A stretch of DNA of 64,000 bases from Halomonas sp. CUBES01 (GCF_020991005.1 NZ_JAJLLW010000004.1:248001-312000), one strand, 5' to 3'; shown: positions 51,846 through 62,328, counted from the first letter of the stretch. Translations and numbers: made by a program. The notes: generated from the sequence alone by a model not told the origin.

Positions 51846-52925
51846 CTAACCGTTACGGCGCAGGAAATAAACGCCCACCACCGCGCAAGCAAGCGTCGGC
51901 ACCAGAACCGCCCACACGGGGGAAAAGCCAAACAGCGTCGACGCCGGGGCCAGCAGATCCTGGACGTACTTGAACACCAGCCCGGTCACCACGCCGTAAA
52001 ACACCCGAGTACCCGCCGCCACGGTGCGCAGCGGGCCGAACACGAACGATGCGGCGATCAACACCAGTGACCCCATGGTCAGCGGCATGAGCAGCTTCTG
52101 CCAGAAATACAGCAGCGGTTGATCCGCCTGCAGGCCCTGATCTTCCAGGAAGCGGGCGTAAGCCCATAGCTCGCTGGGCGCCTGGCTTTCCACCGAACGC
52201 AGCAGGCGCTCCAGCTGCAACGGGGTAAAGTCGGTTTCCCAGCGCTGGGTGTCGACTTGCTCGGACTCGGTGTGGTCGTCAAAGATCCGCGTCGTAGCCA
52301 CGTCCTCCAACTGCCAGGCACCATCGTTCCAGTTGGCGCGGCGCGCGTAGGTGGCCTCGACCAGGCGCTCGTCATCGAAGCGATAGCGGGTCAGGTCGAG
52401 CACCACGTTGTCCGCGCGGATGGCCCCAAAGCGATAGACACTGTCGTCCTCCACCTGCCATCCGCTGCGGCTGGTCAGCATCGCGCCTTCACCCTGCAGC
52501 TTTTCAAGCCGCCACGCTTCGGCGAACTGTTCGGTACGCGGGCTGACATACTCCGCCACCAGCAGCACCACGACAACCACCAGCAGCACGGGCTTCATCA
52601 CGCTCCAGACAATACGCGCAAGCGAGCGGCCTGCGGCGCGCATCACGGTCAGCTCATTGCTGGAGGCCATGCTGCCCAGGCCAATCAGCGCCCCGATCAG
52701 CACCGCCACCGGGGCGTATTGATAAAACCGCCAGGGGGTGCGCATGAGCAGATAAAGCAGCGCGTCCAGCGCACTGTAGCCTGCCTGCACATCGCCCAGG
52801 TCATCGATGTAGGCGATGGTGATATCCAGCCCCAAGAGGACGAACTGCACCACAACTATCGCCGCCAGCACATTGCGCGCGATGTAGCGGTCGAGACGAT
52901 CCGTGACGGTGAGCGCATTCAGCAT
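51846..52925 (-). CDS. lptG: LPS export permease LptG
   Basis: This 359-residue inner-membrane subunit of the Lpt ABC transporter extracts lipopolysaccharide. It has three N-terminal membrane helices, with LLYLLMRTPWRFYQYAPVAVLIGALIGLGSMASSNELTVMRAAG as the coupling region. A periplasmic beta-jellyroll domain (about 125-260) and three C-terminal helices (PLTMGSLVLIAASFVFGP on) follow. The order lptF-lptG with a one-base overlap is typical. Confidence 0.94.
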   Translation of the reverse strand: MLNALTVTDRLDRYIARNVLAAIVVVQFVLLGLDITIAYIDDLGDVQAGYSALDALLYLLMRTPWRFYQYAPVAVLIGALIGLGSMASSNELTVMRAAGRSLARIVWSVMKPVLLVVVVVLLVAEYVSPRTEQFAEAWRLEKLQGEGAMLTSRSGWQVEDDSVYRFGAIRADNVVLDLTRYRFDDERLVEATYARRANWNDGAWQLEDVATTRIFDDHTESEQVDTQRWETDFTPLQLERLLRSVESQAPSELWAYARFLEDQGLQADQPLLYFWQKLLMPLTMGSLVLIAASFVFGPLRTVAAGTRVFYGVVTGLVFKYVQDLLAPASTLFGFSPVWAVLVPTLACAVVGVYFLRRNG

Positions 52926-54007
52926 CAGCGCATCCCCTTGCGTTGCGAGCGCCAGATCAGCAGTAGACCCAGCACTAGAAAGACACCATGAACGGGCCAG
53001 ATGCCCAGCGTGGAAGCCCAGGCCCCGCTACCCACCGCGTCGACAGCAGCCAGCAGCAGGCTCAGGTAGGCGACATACAGGAAGACGGCGGGAAGCAGTT
53101 TGGCAAAGCGCCCCTGGCGGGGGTTCACCCGCGACAGCGGCTGCGCCATGATTGCCAGCACAAAGACCATCAGCGGCAACCCTGCCCGCCACTGCCACTG
53201 AGCCTGGGCGCGATCATCGTCGTTGCGCCACAGGGCGGCCGTGGTGGCGTATTCCATTGAATCCAGTTCCTGGCGGTCGCGACTCAACCCCAGGCGCAAC
53301 GTGTAGCGTTCGAAGGTCAAGCGTTCGGCGTTGCGCTGCCCGGGGGTCACGCCGTAACGCTCACCGTCATTGAGCACCAGAAAGCGGCTACCGGTTTCCA
53401 TGCGCGTCTCCTGATAGCCCGACGACGCCCGTGTCACATAGTCGTGAGTGCCGTCATCACCCGGCTGATGATGCTCATGAATCAGCACTTCCTGCATTTC
53501 CGTCCCATCGCGACTGAAATCCTTGATGTAAGCGGTGCGCCCCCCACCGAACTCCTGAAAGCGGCCGGGTGCCAATACCGAGACGTCCAGGCGGCTTTCC
53601 TGCTCCTCGATCGTCGCCGCGGTCTGCAGCGCCCCCGCCGGCGTCAGCCACAGGCTACACACCCCGACCACCACGGCCACTGCGGAGGCAGGCAGCAGCG
53701 TCACCTTCAACAGCCGTCCAGGGCTCATGCCGCAGGCCACCATGACGGTGATCTCGCTGTTCATGTATAGCTGCCCGTAGGCCAGCAGGATGCCCAGAAA
53801 AAACGCCAGCGGCAGGATCAGCTCCATGAAGCCCGGCAGGTGATACACCATCAGGCTGCCCAGGATAGTGACCGGGAAGTCGCCCTCTGCGGCATCGGAG
53901 AAATAGCGGATGAAGCGGCTGCCCATGATCACCAGCAGCAAGATGCCCGCCACAGCAGACATGGTGAGCAATACTTCTCGGGTCAAATAGCGAAATAAGA
54001 TCAACAC
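52925..54007 (-). CDS. lptF: LPS export permease LptF
   Basis: This is the partner of LptG in the LptB2FG transporter. It has about 360 residues with the same plan: N-terminal helices with LVIMGSRFIRYFSDAAEGDFP, a coupling region LILPLAFFLGILLAYGQLYMNSEITVMVACGMS, a periplasmic domain and C-terminal helices. GTG 54007 gives MLILFRYLTREVL, in line with the E. coli start, and GGAG lies just upstream. An ATG at 54040 would add 11 residues that are not family-like and would enter the promoter space shared with pepA. Confidence 0.92.
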   Translation of the reverse strand: MLILFRYLTREVLLTMSAVAGILLLVIMGSRFIRYFSDAAEGDFPVTILGSLMVYHLPGFMELILPLAFFLGILLAYGQLYMNSEITVMVACGMSPGRLLKVTLLPASAVAVVVGVCSLWLTPAGALQTAATIEEQESRLDVSVLAPGRFQEFGGGRTAYIKDFSRDGTEMQEVLIHEHHQPGDDGTHDYVTRASSGYQETRMETGSRFLVLNDGERYGVTPGQRNAERLTFERYTLRLGLSRDRQELDSMEYATTAALWRNDDDRAQAQWQWRAGLPLMVFVLAIMAQPLSRVNPRQGRFAKLLPAVFLYVAYLSLLLAAVDAVGSGAWASTLGIWPVHGVFLVLGLLLIWRSQRKGMR

Positions 54008-54110
54008 GCTCTCCGGCTGGTCGTGCAGGATGTCATGCAATGACGGCAGGGCTTGGTTACACTGGGGCCATTATCCTGAATACCTCAATGCTTGTCTTGT
54101 TGGAGACGTC

Positions 54111-55631
54111 ATGGAATTTTCCGTTCAGACGGCCAATCCGGCCAGAATAGAAACGGCTTGCCTTGTAGTACCCGTCTATAAAGATAGCGATTTACTGCCT
54201 GCCGTGGCGAAACTCGACGATGCCAGCGAGCAGCTGATTGGCCAGCTCGTCAGGCGTGGCGACGTTGATGCCAGCCTGGCCAACGTTCAGCTACTGCCCT
54301 ATGCCCCCGGCCTGGGCGCTCAGCGCTTGCTGCTCGTCGGCCTTGGCGAGCGCGAAAAATGCCAGGAAGCAGCGTACCTGAAGGCGCTGGATGCGGCCAT
54401 GGCGGCGCTGGTAAAACTGCCCATCGATGACGCCAGCGTGATGCTCACCGACGTTCCGCTGGTTGATCGCGATACCGGCTGGAAAGCGCGTAAGGTACTC
54501 GAGAGCATCGAACGCGCAAGCTATCGCTTCGAGCAGTTCAAGCGCACCCCCGCGCCCGCCCAGAGCCTCGCGCAGCTGACCCTGATGATCAGTAGCGCCG
54601 CCGATGCGGACATCGCCCAACAGGGCGCCCGCCAAGGCAGCGCCATCGGCCAGGGCATCAACTATACGCGCACCCTGGGCAACCTGCCGGGCAACGTCTG
54701 CACGCCGCGCTATTTAGCCGAGCAGGCTGAACAGCTCGGCCGCGAATCGCAAGGCGCGCTTGAGGTCGATATTCTGGACGAAGAGGCGCTTGCCGAATTG
54801 GGTGCGGGCGCCCTGCTATCGGTCGGGCGCGGCAGTCGAGAGCCAAGCCGCCTGATCGTCATGCGCTACAATGGCGCCGAGAACGCGGATGAAGCCCCCC
54901 ACGTCCTGATCGGCAAGGGGATCACCTTCGATACCGGCGGCATTTCGCTCAAGGCTGGCGAAGGCATGGACGAGATGAAGTTCGATATGGGCGGCGCCGC
55001 CAGCGTATTCGGCACGGTCAAAGCACTTCTCACGATCAAGCCCAAGTTGAACCTGGTATTTATCGTTGCCGCGGCCGAAAACATGCCGGACGGCGCCGCC
55101 ACCAAACCCGGCGATATCATCACCACGCTCAAGGGGCTGACCGTCGAGGTGCTCAACACCGACGCCGAAGGCCGTCTGGTGCTGTGCGATGCGCTGACCT
55201 ACGCCGAACGCTTCAAGCCGGCAAGCGTGGTCGATATCGCCACGCTCACCGGGGCGGCCATCATTGCGCTTGGCCACCACGCCACCGGCTTGCTGTCCAA
55301 CGACGACGACCTGGCCCTGGACCTGCTCGACGCTGGCGATGCCGCCTGGGATCGCGCCTGGCACCTGCCGCTATGGGACGAGTACCAGGAACAGCTGGAC
55401 TCCAACTTCGCCGATCTGGCCAATATCGGCGGCCGCCCGGCGGGCACGATTACCGCGGCGTGTTTCCTGTCGCGCTTTGCCGACCGTTTCCCCTGGGCAC
55501 ACCTGGACATTGCCGGCACGGCCTGGCATTCCGGCAAGCAGAAAGGCGCCACCGGCCGCCCCGTCGGCCTGCTCACCCAATATCTGCTGGACCGGGAAAA
55601 CGACGTCCAGGTTGAAAATGGCGACGACTAA
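54111..55631 (+). CDS. pepA: Leucyl aminopeptidase
   Basis: This 506-residue M17 metallopeptidase carries the family signature NTDAEGRLVL and the metal-binding GKGITFDTGGISLK with KFDMGGAASV. The N-terminal domain (to about 180) is the DNA-binding-type domain of PepA. TTGGAG is five to eight bases before ATG 54111; the open frame upstream overlaps lptF and is not coding. Divergent from lptF, as in many gammaproteobacteria. Confidence 0.96.
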   Translation: MEFSVQTANPARIETACLVVPVYKDSDLLPAVAKLDDASEQLIGQLVRRGDVDASLANVQLLPYAPGLGAQRLLLVGLGEREKCQEAAYLKALDAAMAALVKLPIDDASVMLTDVPLVDRDTGWKARKVLESIERASYRFEQFKRTPAPAQSLAQLTLMISSAADADIAQQGARQGSAIGQGINYTRTLGNLPGNVCTPRYLAEQAEQLGRESQGALEVDILDEEALAELGAGALLSVGRGSREPSRLIVMRYNGAENADEAPHVLIGKGITFDTGGISLKAGEGMDEMKFDMGGAASVFGTVKALLTIKPKLNLVFIVAAAENMPDGAATKPGDIITTLKGLTVEVLNTDAEGRLVLCDALTYAERFKPASVVDIATLTGAAIIALGHHATGLLSNDDDLALDLLDAGDAAWDRAWHLPLWDEYQEQLDSNFADLANIGGRPAGTITAACFLSRFADRFPWAHLDIAGTAWHSGKQKGATGRPVGLLTQYLLDRENDVQVENGDD

Positions 55632-55772
55632 ACAACCAGCGGTTGCCTTTAGGCGCTACAACCGTTAAACCTGAATCTATCAAGGCGTACGGAGGACGAC
55701 TCGGTGCGCCTGTTTTCATCTTATTCCAAGTGTTCGCCCCGAGAGGCGTGTTGCCAGCGGAGACCAACAGCC

Positions 55773-56885
55773 GTGCCCACTGCAAGTTCTGATACGCAAT
55801 TTGAAGCCCTGCCGTCCAATCAGCCGACGGCCGACGAGATTCGCGACAACATCCTGAAAAGCCCCGGCTTCGGGCAGTATTTCACCGATCACATGGCCCA
55901 CGTTCGCTGGACGATCGACGCCGAGTGGCATGGTCACCAGGTTCGCCCCTACGGCCCCTTGACCCTCGACCCCGCCGCCTCAGTGCTGCACTACGGTCAG
56001 GAGATTTTTGAAGGTATCAAGGCCTATCGCCACGCCGACGGCACGGTCTGGACCTTCCGCCCGGAGAAGAACGCCGAGCGCTTTCGGCGCAGCGCCCGCC
56101 GCCTGGCACTGCCCGAGCTTTCCGACGAGGACTTCATCGGCTCGCTGAAAGCCCTGCTCGCCCAGGACCACGCCTGGGTGCCCACGCCGTCCAGCGATGC
56201 CGACGAGTGCAGCCTGTACCTGCGCCCGTTCATGATCGCCTCGGAAGCCTTTCTTGGCGTACGCCCGGCCCACGAGGTGGATTACTACGTGATTGCCTCG
56301 CCGGCGGCGGCGTACTTCAAGGGCGGCATCGAGCCGGTATCGATCTGGTTGTCGTCGCATTACAAGCGCGCCGCCCCCGGCGGTACCGGCTTTGCCAAGT
56401 GCGGCGGCAACTACGCGGCCTCACTGGCAGCGCAAAAGGAAGCCGCCGCCAACGGCTGCGGCCAGGTGGCGTTCCTGGATGCCGCGGAAAGCAAGTGGAT
56501 AGAAGAACTCGGCGGCATGAACCTGTTCTTTGTCTTCAAGGATGGCCGCCTGGTCACGCCGCGCCTGACCGACACCATTCTGGAAGGCGTCACACGCAAC
56601 TCCGTGCTGACGCTGGCAGAAGACGAGGGTTTGACCCCGGAGGAGCGCCCCATCAGCATCGACGAATGGCGTGAAGGGGCGGCTTCCGGCGAGATCACCG
56701 AAGTGTTCGCCTGCGGCACCGCAGCGGTGATCACCCCGGTGGGCGAACTGGTCAGCGAGGACGAGCGCATCCGTCTCACGGCGGGCGGCAATAACGACGT
56801 GGCCAAGCGCCTTCGCACCAAGCTGCTCGACCTGCAATACGGGCGCAGCGACGATAAATACGGCTGGCTGACCCAGCTGGCCTAG
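55773..56885 (+). CDS. ilvE: Branched-chain amino acid aminotransferase (BCAT type II)
   Basis: This class IV PLP aminotransferase of 370 residues makes leucine, isoleucine and valine. SVLHYGQEIFEGIKAYRH, RPFMIASE and PGGTGFAKCGGNYAASL with the PLP lysine show the longer BCAT-II subtype. ELGGMNLFFVF and EVFACGTAAVITPVG follow. GTG 55773 (with GGAGA nine bases upstream) gives a family-like N terminus MPTASSDTQF. GTG 55704, with a better GGAGG, would add 23 residues of unusual composition and cannot be excluded. It separates pepA from holC, which are adjacent in many relatives. Confidence 0.92.
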   Translation: MPTASSDTQFEALPSNQPTADEIRDNILKSPGFGQYFTDHMAHVRWTIDAEWHGHQVRPYGPLTLDPAASVLHYGQEIFEGIKAYRHADGTVWTFRPEKNAERFRRSARRLALPELSDEDFIGSLKALLAQDHAWVPTPSSDADECSLYLRPFMIASEAFLGVRPAHEVDYYVIASPAAAYFKGGIEPVSIWLSSHYKRAAPGGTGFAKCGGNYAASLAAQKEAAANGCGQVAFLDAAESKWIEELGGMNLFFVFKDGRLVTPRLTDTILEGVTRNSVLTLAEDEGLTPEERPISIDEWREGAASGEITEVFACGTAAVITPVGELVSEDERIRLTAGGNNDVAKRLRTKLLDLQYGRSDDKYGWLTQLA

Positions 56886-56902
56886 TCATCCGTCATCGTT
56901 TG

Positions 56903-56928
56903 CGTCGCCGCTGCCCTCAGCGGCGACG
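56903..56928 (+). terminator. Hairpin after ilvE
   Basis: CGTCGCCGCTG (56903-56913) and its exact complement (56918-56928) form an 11-bp stem with a 4-base loop, without a T-run. It lies between ilvE and holC. Confidence 0.5.
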
Positions 56929-56958
56929 TACCTCAGGACGCCCAGCCAGGACCTCGCC

Positions 56959-57390
56959 ATGGCGCGCATCGACTTTTATATCCTGCCGGACACGACGCTG
57001 GAGGCACGCCTGCAGTTTGCCTGCAAGCTGGCCGAGACCATCCACCGCAAGGGCTACCGGCTGCACCTTCACTGCGAGGATAAAGCCCTGGCGGAACAGG
57101 CCGACGAAGCGCTGTGGGGCTTTCGCGACGACGCCTACCTGCCCCATGCGCTGGAGGACAGCGACATGGCGGAAAGCGTGCCGATCACCCTGGGTTGGCA
57201 AACGCTGCCGACGCCCCACGCAGACACCGCCCTGCTCAACCTGCACCCGGACATTCCCGAGGGCGTTGAGCATTACGCGCGGATTGCCGAAATCATCAAT
57301 CAGCACCAGCAGGTACTGGTCGCCAAACGCGCCTGCTGGCAGCGCTATAAAGAACTCGGCCATGAGGTCGTGCCGCACAAGCTGGGGTAA
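56959..57390 (+). CDS. holC: DNA polymerase III chi subunit
   Basis: This 143-residue HolC protein has MARIDFYILPDTTLEARLQFACKLAETIHRKGYRLHLHCED, LPHALEDSD, PITLGWQ and CWQRYKELGHEV. Chi links the clamp loader to single-strand binding protein at the replication fork. AGGA lies seven bases before the ATG. In gammaproteobacteria holC commonly lies between pepA and valS, as it does here with insertions. Confidence 0.93.
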   Translation: MARIDFYILPDTTLEARLQFACKLAETIHRKGYRLHLHCEDKALAEQADEALWGFRDDAYLPHALEDSDMAESVPITLGWQTLPTPHADTALLNLHPDIPEGVEHYARIAEIINQHQQVLVAKRACWQRYKELGHEVVPHKLG

Positions 57391-57419
57391 ATGAACGAGT
57401 CCACTCGTCATAAACGCGA

Positions 57420-57440
57420 GACCCCGCACGTGGCGGGGTC
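57420..57440 (+). terminator. Hairpin after holC
   Basis: GACCCCGC (57420-57427) pairs with GCGGGGTC (57433-57440), 29 bases past the holC stop. No T-run follows. Confidence 0.5.
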
Positions 57441-57467
57441 ATCAATGGAGAAGACAGTCGCTATCGG

Positions 57468-57494
57468 GCCGGTCAGGCAATCTACCTGACCGGC
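57468..57494 (-). terminator. Hairpin after the Spy-like gene
   Basis: GCCGGTCAGG (57468-57477) and CCTGACCGGC (57485-57494) are perfect 10-bp arms with a 7-base loop, 53 bases beyond the stop of the convergent periplasmic protein gene. No T-run is seen. Confidence 0.45.
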
Positions 57495-57547
57495 TCTCCA
57501 TTACAGCTCTACATCTCTGCTTCCCATCATTACCAGGCGTCTTCGCC

Positions 57548-58006
57548 TTAGCCTCCCTGCTGTTGCCGCATCTGCTCCTGCATCTGCTGCATTTGCTTCT
57601 GCCGCTGAGCCATGGCTTCATCCAGTTGGTCACGCTGTTCCTGAGTGAACACGTCTGCGATCTGGGACTGCATAATGACGCTGTCAGCAGTCATCTCGGC
57701 CGTCAGGTCACCAAGACGCTCGGCATCCGCACGAATAGCCGCTTCATCGTAGTCGGGCTGGACATGCTCGCTGAGTTGCTGTTGCAGCTCCCGGGCTTCC
57801 TGCTGCTTGGCAGTGCTTTCCTCTTGCATCTGGGTCAAAAGACCGCTGAGTTCTTCCTTTTGGCCGTCATCCAGATCCAGCATTTCGTCGAGCTGGTTAA
57901 CCTGGTCATCGATACTGGGTGCACCGCCGCCCATTTGCTGAGCCATGGCGGGAACACTGAACGCCAGTGCGGCAACTGCCGGCGCGAAAAACTTGGCTAC
58001 CTGCAT
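57548..58006 (-). CDS. Periplasmic Gln-rich helical protein, Spy/CpxP-like
   Basis: This 152-residue protein has a signal peptide (MQVAKFFAPAVAALAFSVPAMA, cut before QQ). The mature part is almost wholly helical: LDEMLDLDDGQKEELSGLLTQM, a long Gln/Glu-rich middle, then QIADVFTQEQRDQLDEAMAQR and a Met/Gln-rich tail. The paired segments ending in LDDGQKEEL and FTQEQRDQL recall the LTxxQ repeats of the periplasmic stress chaperones Spy and CpxP, but the likeness is general. GGAG is six bases before ATG 58006. Confidence 0.65.
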   Translation of the reverse strand: MQVAKFFAPAVAALAFSVPAMAQQMGGGAPSIDDQVNQLDEMLDLDDGQKEELSGLLTQMQEESTAKQQEARELQQQLSEHVQPDYDEAAIRADAERLGDLTAEMTADSVIMQSQIADVFTQEQRDQLDEAMAQRQKQMQQMQEQMRQQQGG

Positions 58007-58179
58007 CAAAAACTCCAATTGCGTACAAAGTGAATTGCTTACCCGACACTTTCCTGACGGATCTTGCTGTACTCTCGCATTCCGACAATGCTGTTTTCAA
58101 AAAATTCTTCGTAACGGCCAATTGTTGATTACCATCAGCGAGGCCTCGCCCCGCCCCTTACCCTCATGGAGACGTAAAC

Positions 58180-59358
58180 GTGTTGTTGACGCGCTACCCG
58201 CTTGTAACGATCGTCATCGCCCAGCTGTTCGGCACCTCGCTGTGGTTCAGCGTCAATGGCGTGGGTTTGGCGCTGCAGGACGCCGTCGGGCTGAGCGGGC
58301 GTGACCTTGGCCTGTTGACGATTGCCGTTCAGGCCGGGTTTATCAGCGGCACGTTGTTCATCGCCACAACAGGCCTTGCCGACCGTGTCCGCGCCAGCCA
58401 CCTTTTCGCGCTGTCCGCCGTGCTCGGCGCGCTGATCAATGCGGCGTTCATCACGGTGGCGGATAACGTCACGCTGGCTGCGGTGGCCCGCTTTGCTACG
58501 GGGCTTTGCCTGGCGGGGATCTATCCGCTGGGCATGAAACTGGTAGTCAGCTGGACACCCAGCCACGCCGGGGCCGCGCTGGGTTGGCTGGTCGGCATGC
58601 TGACCCTGGGCATCGCCTCGCCGCACCTGTTGCGCGGGCTCACCCTGAGCCTGCCCTGGCAATGGCCGCTACTGCTTGCCTCGCTGCTCGCGCTGGTCGC
58701 CGCGCTGATGATTGACAGGCTGGGCGTTGGCCCGCACCTTCCCGCCAAGGCCAGCGGCGGCCGCCCCTGGGCGGGGCTGGCAGCGTTTAAACACAAGGAC
58801 TTTCGCGCGGCGGCGCTGGGCTACTTCGGCCATTGCTGGGAGCTGTATGCCCTTTGGGCGCTGGTACCGTTCCTGGTCACCCGGGAGCTTACGCGTCTCG
58901 GCGCCAGCAGCAGCGCCCAGCCGTGGCTGAGCTTTTTGATCATTGCCATCGGCCTGCCCGGCTGCGTACTTGCCGGGCGCTGGAGCCGACGGGTGGGTAG
59001 CGCCCATGTCGCGTTTGTCGCATTGGCTACCTCCGGCACCCTATGCCTGATCTACCCGCTGATCGGCGCCGCCCCACCGCTGCTGCTGATCGCCCTGTTG
59101 CTGGTCTGGGGGCTGAGCGTGATCGCCGATTCGGCGCAGTTCTCGGCGCTGGCTTCGGCCACTGCCCCCGCCGAACGGCTGGGTGCAGCACTCGCCATGA
59201 TGAATGCCATCGGCTTCGGCCTGACCATCCCGTCGATCGCCCTGGTCACGTCACTGTGGGGTAGCCAGGGCCTCGGCGTTATCTGGTGGTTGCTGCCCGG
59301 GCCGGTGCTTGGGCTCATCGCCATGCGCGGGCTGAACCGTCGCCCGGCAGGGGCCTGA
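58180..59358 (+). CDS. Major facilitator superfamily transporter
   Basis: This 392-residue membrane protein has about twelve hydrophobic segments. The MFS mark ATTGLADRVRASH lies between helices 2 and 3, and RFATGLCLAGIYPLGMKL is in helix 4. GRWSRRVGSAHV between helices 8 and 9 is the repeated motif. The substrate is unknown. Translation begins at GTG 58180 with GGAG eight bases upstream. The gene stands alone before the valS promoter. Confidence 0.86.
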   Translation: MLLTRYPLVTIVIAQLFGTSLWFSVNGVGLALQDAVGLSGRDLGLLTIAVQAGFISGTLFIATTGLADRVRASHLFALSAVLGALINAAFITVADNVTLAAVARFATGLCLAGIYPLGMKLVVSWTPSHAGAALGWLVGMLTLGIASPHLLRGLTLSLPWQWPLLLASLLALVAALMIDRLGVGPHLPAKASGGRPWAGLAAFKHKDFRAAALGYFGHCWELYALWALVPFLVTRELTRLGASSSAQPWLSFLIIAIGLPGCVLAGRWSRRVGSAHVAFVALATSGTLCLIYPLIGAAPPLLLIALLLVWGLSVIADSAQFSALASATAPAERLGAALAMMNAIGFGLTIPSIALVTSLWGSQGLGVIWWLLPGPVLGLIAMRGLNRRPAGA

Positions 59359-59384
59359 CGCTTCCCCCCTTATCGCGCTATACT
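59355..59384 (+). promoter_or_regulatory. Candidate valS promoter
   Basis: CTGACG (59355-59360) and TATACT (59379-59384) are 18 bases apart. The -35 overlaps the MFS stop codon. It lies about 70 bases upstream of valS. Confidence 0.5.
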
Positions 59385-59458
59385 TGTCGCCATTTTTTCG
59401 ACCCCTTTTATGAATTCCATGCTTCCCTGCGGGGAGCATCGTTGCGGTGAGCCAATCC

Positions 59459-62305
59459 ATGGAAAAAACCTACCAACCTGAGCAGATCGAAACCCGCTGG
59501 TACGAGCGCTGGGAAGCCGACAACCGTTTCGCCCCGTCAGGCCGCGGTGAGCCGTTCTCGATCATGATTCCGCCGCCCAACGTGACCGGCAGTCTGCACA
59601 TGGGCCACGCGTTTCAGGACACCATCATGGATACCCTGACGCGCTGGAAGCGGATGCAGGGCAACAACACCCTGTGGCAGGTAGGCACCGACCACGCCGG
59701 CATCGCCACGCAGATGCTGGTCGAGCGCAAGGTTGCGGCCGAAGAAGGCAAAACTCGCCACGACCTGGGTCGCGACGCGTTCATCGACAAGGTGTGGGAG
59801 TGGAAAGAAGAATCCGGCGACCACATTACCCGCCAGCTGCGCCGCATGGGCGCCAGCGTCGACTGGTCCCGCGAGCGCTTCACCATGGACGACGGCTTCT
59901 ACAAGGCCGTGCAGGAAGTCTTCGTGCGCCTGCACGCGGAAGGCCTGATCTATCGCGGCAAGCGCCTGGTCAACTGGGACCCCACCCTGCACACCGCGAT
60001 TTCCGACCTGGAAGTCGAGAACAAGGAGCAGCAGGGCAGCTTCTGGCACTTCCGCTACCCGCTGGCCGATGGCGTCAAGACCGCCGACGGCAAGGACTAT
60101 CTCGTGGTCGCCACCACCCGCCCGGAAACCCTGCTTGGGGATACCGGCGTGGCGGTCAACCCGGAAGACACGCGTTATGCCTCGCTGGTTGGTAAGTTCA
60201 TCGAGCTGCCGCTGGTCGGCCGCCGGATTCCCATCGTCGCCGATGAACACGCCGACATGGACAAAGGCTCGGGCTGCGTGAAGATCACCCCAGCCCACGA
60301 CTTCAACGACTACGAGGTCGGCAAGCGCCAGAATCACCTGCTGATCAACGTCTTTTCCAAGGACGCGGCAATTCTTGAGCAGGCCGAGATCTACGACCTG
60401 AAAGGCACTCCCCAGCCGGATGAAGACGCCAGCCTGCCCGCCAAGTACGCCGGACTCGACCGCTTCGAAGCACGCAAGCTGATCGTCGCGGACATGGACG
60501 CGCTGGGTCTGCTCGAGCAGGTAGAGGCCGTTAACAACACCATGCCCTACGGCGACCGCTCGGGCGACGTCATCGAGCCGCTGTTGACCGACCAGTGGTT
60601 TGTCGCCGTGGAGTCCCTCGCCAAGCCCGCTATCAAAGCGGTGGAAAACGGCGACATCCAGTTCGTGCCCAAGAACTACGAAAACATGTACTTCGCCTGG
60701 ATGCGCGACCTCCAGGACTGGTGCATTTCCCGCCAGCTGTGGTGGGGCCACCGCATTCCCGCCTGGTACGACGAGGCGGGCAATGTCTATGTTGCACGCA
60801 CGGAAGTCGAAGCTCGCGAGAAGCACGAACTCGGCCCTGATGTCACATTGACGCAGGACGAAGACGTGCTGGATACCTGGTTCAGCTCGGGCCTGTGGAC
60901 CTTTGGCACCCTGGGCTGGCCGGAGCAAACCCCGGAACTTGAGACCTTCCACCCGACCAGCGTGCTGGTCACCGGCTTTGACATCATCTTCTTCTGGGTG
61001 GCCCGGATGATCATGATGACGCTCAAGTTCACCGACGAAGTGCCGTTCAAGACGGTCTACGTACACGGCCTGGTACGCGACGGCCAGGGCCAGAAGATGT
61101 CCAAGTCCAAGGGCAACGTGCTGGACCCCATCGACCTGATCGACGGCATCAGCCTGGACGCGCTGCTCGAAAAACGCACCGGCAACATGATGCAGCCGCA
61201 AAAGGCCAAGGCGATTGCCAAGGCCACCCGCGACGAATTCAAGGACGGCATCGAAGCCCACGGCACCGACGCGCTGCGCTTTACGTTTCTTTCCCAGGCC
61301 ACCACCGGGCGCGACATCAAGTTCGACATGAACCGTCTGGACGGCTACCGCAACTTCTGCAACAAGCTGTGGAACGCCTCGCGCTACGTGCTGATGAACG
61401 CCGAAGGCGAAGATTGCGGCACCAACGGCGACGAGGTCGAACTCTCCCTGGCCGACCGATGGATTATCTCCCAGTTGCAGAAAACCGAAGCGCAAGTGAC
61501 CAAGGCGATGGACGAGTACCGCTTCGATCACGCCTCCCAGGCGCTCTACGAGTTCGTCTGGAACGAGTACTGCGACTGGTACCTGGAGCTTTCAAAGCCT
61601 GTTTTATGGGACGAAAATGCCACGGCGGAAGCCAAACGCGGCACGCGCCGGACGCTGGTGCGCGTGCTCGAAGCCATTCTACGCTTGGCCCACCCGATGA
61701 TGCCCTACATCACCGAAGAGATCTGGCAGCGGGTATCGCCCCTGGCGGGCATGTACATGGGCGACGATGCGTCGATCATGCACCAGGCATGGCCGGAAGC
61801 CGACAACAGCAAGATCGACGAGCAGGCGACCCGGGATATCGAATGGCTGAAGGGCGTGATCATCGCCGTGCGCAACATCCGCGCCGAGATGAACATCGCC
61901 CCCGGCAAGCCGCTGGACGTGCTGCTGACCAAAGGCAAGGACGAGGACGCCGAGCGGCTTGAAAGCTACCGCCACTTCCTGGCCAAGCTCGCCAAGCTGG
62001 AAAGCGCACAATGGCTTGCCAACCCCGACGACGCCCCGCTTTCGGCAACGCAGCTGGTGGGCGACATGGAAGTGCTGGTACCCATGGCCGACCTGATCGA
62101 CAAGGACGCCGAGCTCAAGCGCCTGGCCAAGGAGATCGACAAGCAGGACAAGCTGATCGGCGGTATTGAGAAAAAGCTCGGCAATGAAGGCTTTATCGCC
62201 AAAGCCCCCGACGCCGTGGTGGAAAAGGAGCGCGGCAAGCTGGCCGAGTTCCAGGCCGCCAAGCAGCTGCTTGAAGAGCAAAAGGCGAAGATTGCGGCTT
62301 TGTAG
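59459..62305 (+). CDS. valS: Valyl-tRNA synthetase
   Basis: This 948-residue class I synthetase has the HIGH-type motif [14 protein letters not shown] near residue 45. The editing domain lies at about 190-340 ([15 protein letters not shown]), and the KMSKS loop is [14 protein letters not shown]. The anticodon-binding domain and a C-terminal coiled coil ([22 protein letters not shown] onward) complete the ValS plan. ATG 59459 gives [11 protein letters not shown], matching E. coli; GTG 59447 would add four residues. It is essential for protein synthesis. Confidence 0.97.
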   Translation: MEKTYQPEQIETRWYERWEADNRFAPSGRGEPFSIMIPPPNVTGSLHMGHAFQDTIMDTLTRWKRMQGNNTLWQVGTDHAGIATQMLVERKVAAEEGKTRHDLGRDAFIDKVWEWKEESGDHITRQLRRMGASVDWSRERFTMDDGFYKAVQEVFVRLHAEGLIYRGKRLVNWDPTLHTAISDLEVENKEQQGSFWHFRYPLADGVKTADGKDYLVVATTRPETLLGDTGVAVNPEDTRYASLVGKFIELPLVGRRIPIVADEHADMDKGSGCVKITPAHDFNDYEVGKRQNHLLINVFSKDAAILEQAEIYDLKGTPQPDEDASLPAKYAGLDRFEARKLIVADMDALGLLEQVEAVNNTMPYGDRSGDVIEPLLTDQWFVAVESLAKPAIKAVENGDIQFVPKNYENMYFAWMRDLQDWCISRQLWWGHRIPAWYDEAGNVYVARTEVEAREKHELGPDVTLTQDEDVLDTWFSSGLWTFGTLGWPEQTPELETFHPTSVLVTGFDIIFFWVARMIMMTLKFTDEVPFKTVYVHGLVRDGQGQKMSKSKGNVLDPIDLIDGISLDALLEKRTGNMMQPQKAKAIAKATRDEFKDGIEAHGTDALRFTFLSQATTGRDIKFDMNRLDGYRNFCNKLWNASRYVLMNAEGEDCGTNGDEVELSLADRWIISQLQKTEAQVTKAMDEYRFDHASQALYEFVWNEYCDWYLELSKPVLWDENATAEAKRGTRRTLVRVLEAILRLAHPMMPYITEEIWQRVSPLAGMYMGDDASIMHQAWPEADNSKIDEQATRDIEWLKGVIIAVRNIRAEMNIAPGKPLDVLLTKGKDEDAERLESYRHFLAKLAKLESAQWLANPDDAPLSATQLVGDMEVLVPMADLIDKDAELKRLAKEIDKQDKLIGGIEKKLGNEGFIAKAPDAVVEKERGKLAEFQAAKQLLEEQKAKIAAL

Positions 62306-62328
62306 CCTCTAGTTATTACCAAACCCAA

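Noticed and set aside
59537..61531. A 664-codon open frame on the minus strand opposite valS
   Set aside because: It is antisense to a fully matched valyl-tRNA synthetase. Long antisense frames are expected in GC-rich DNA, and the product matches no family.
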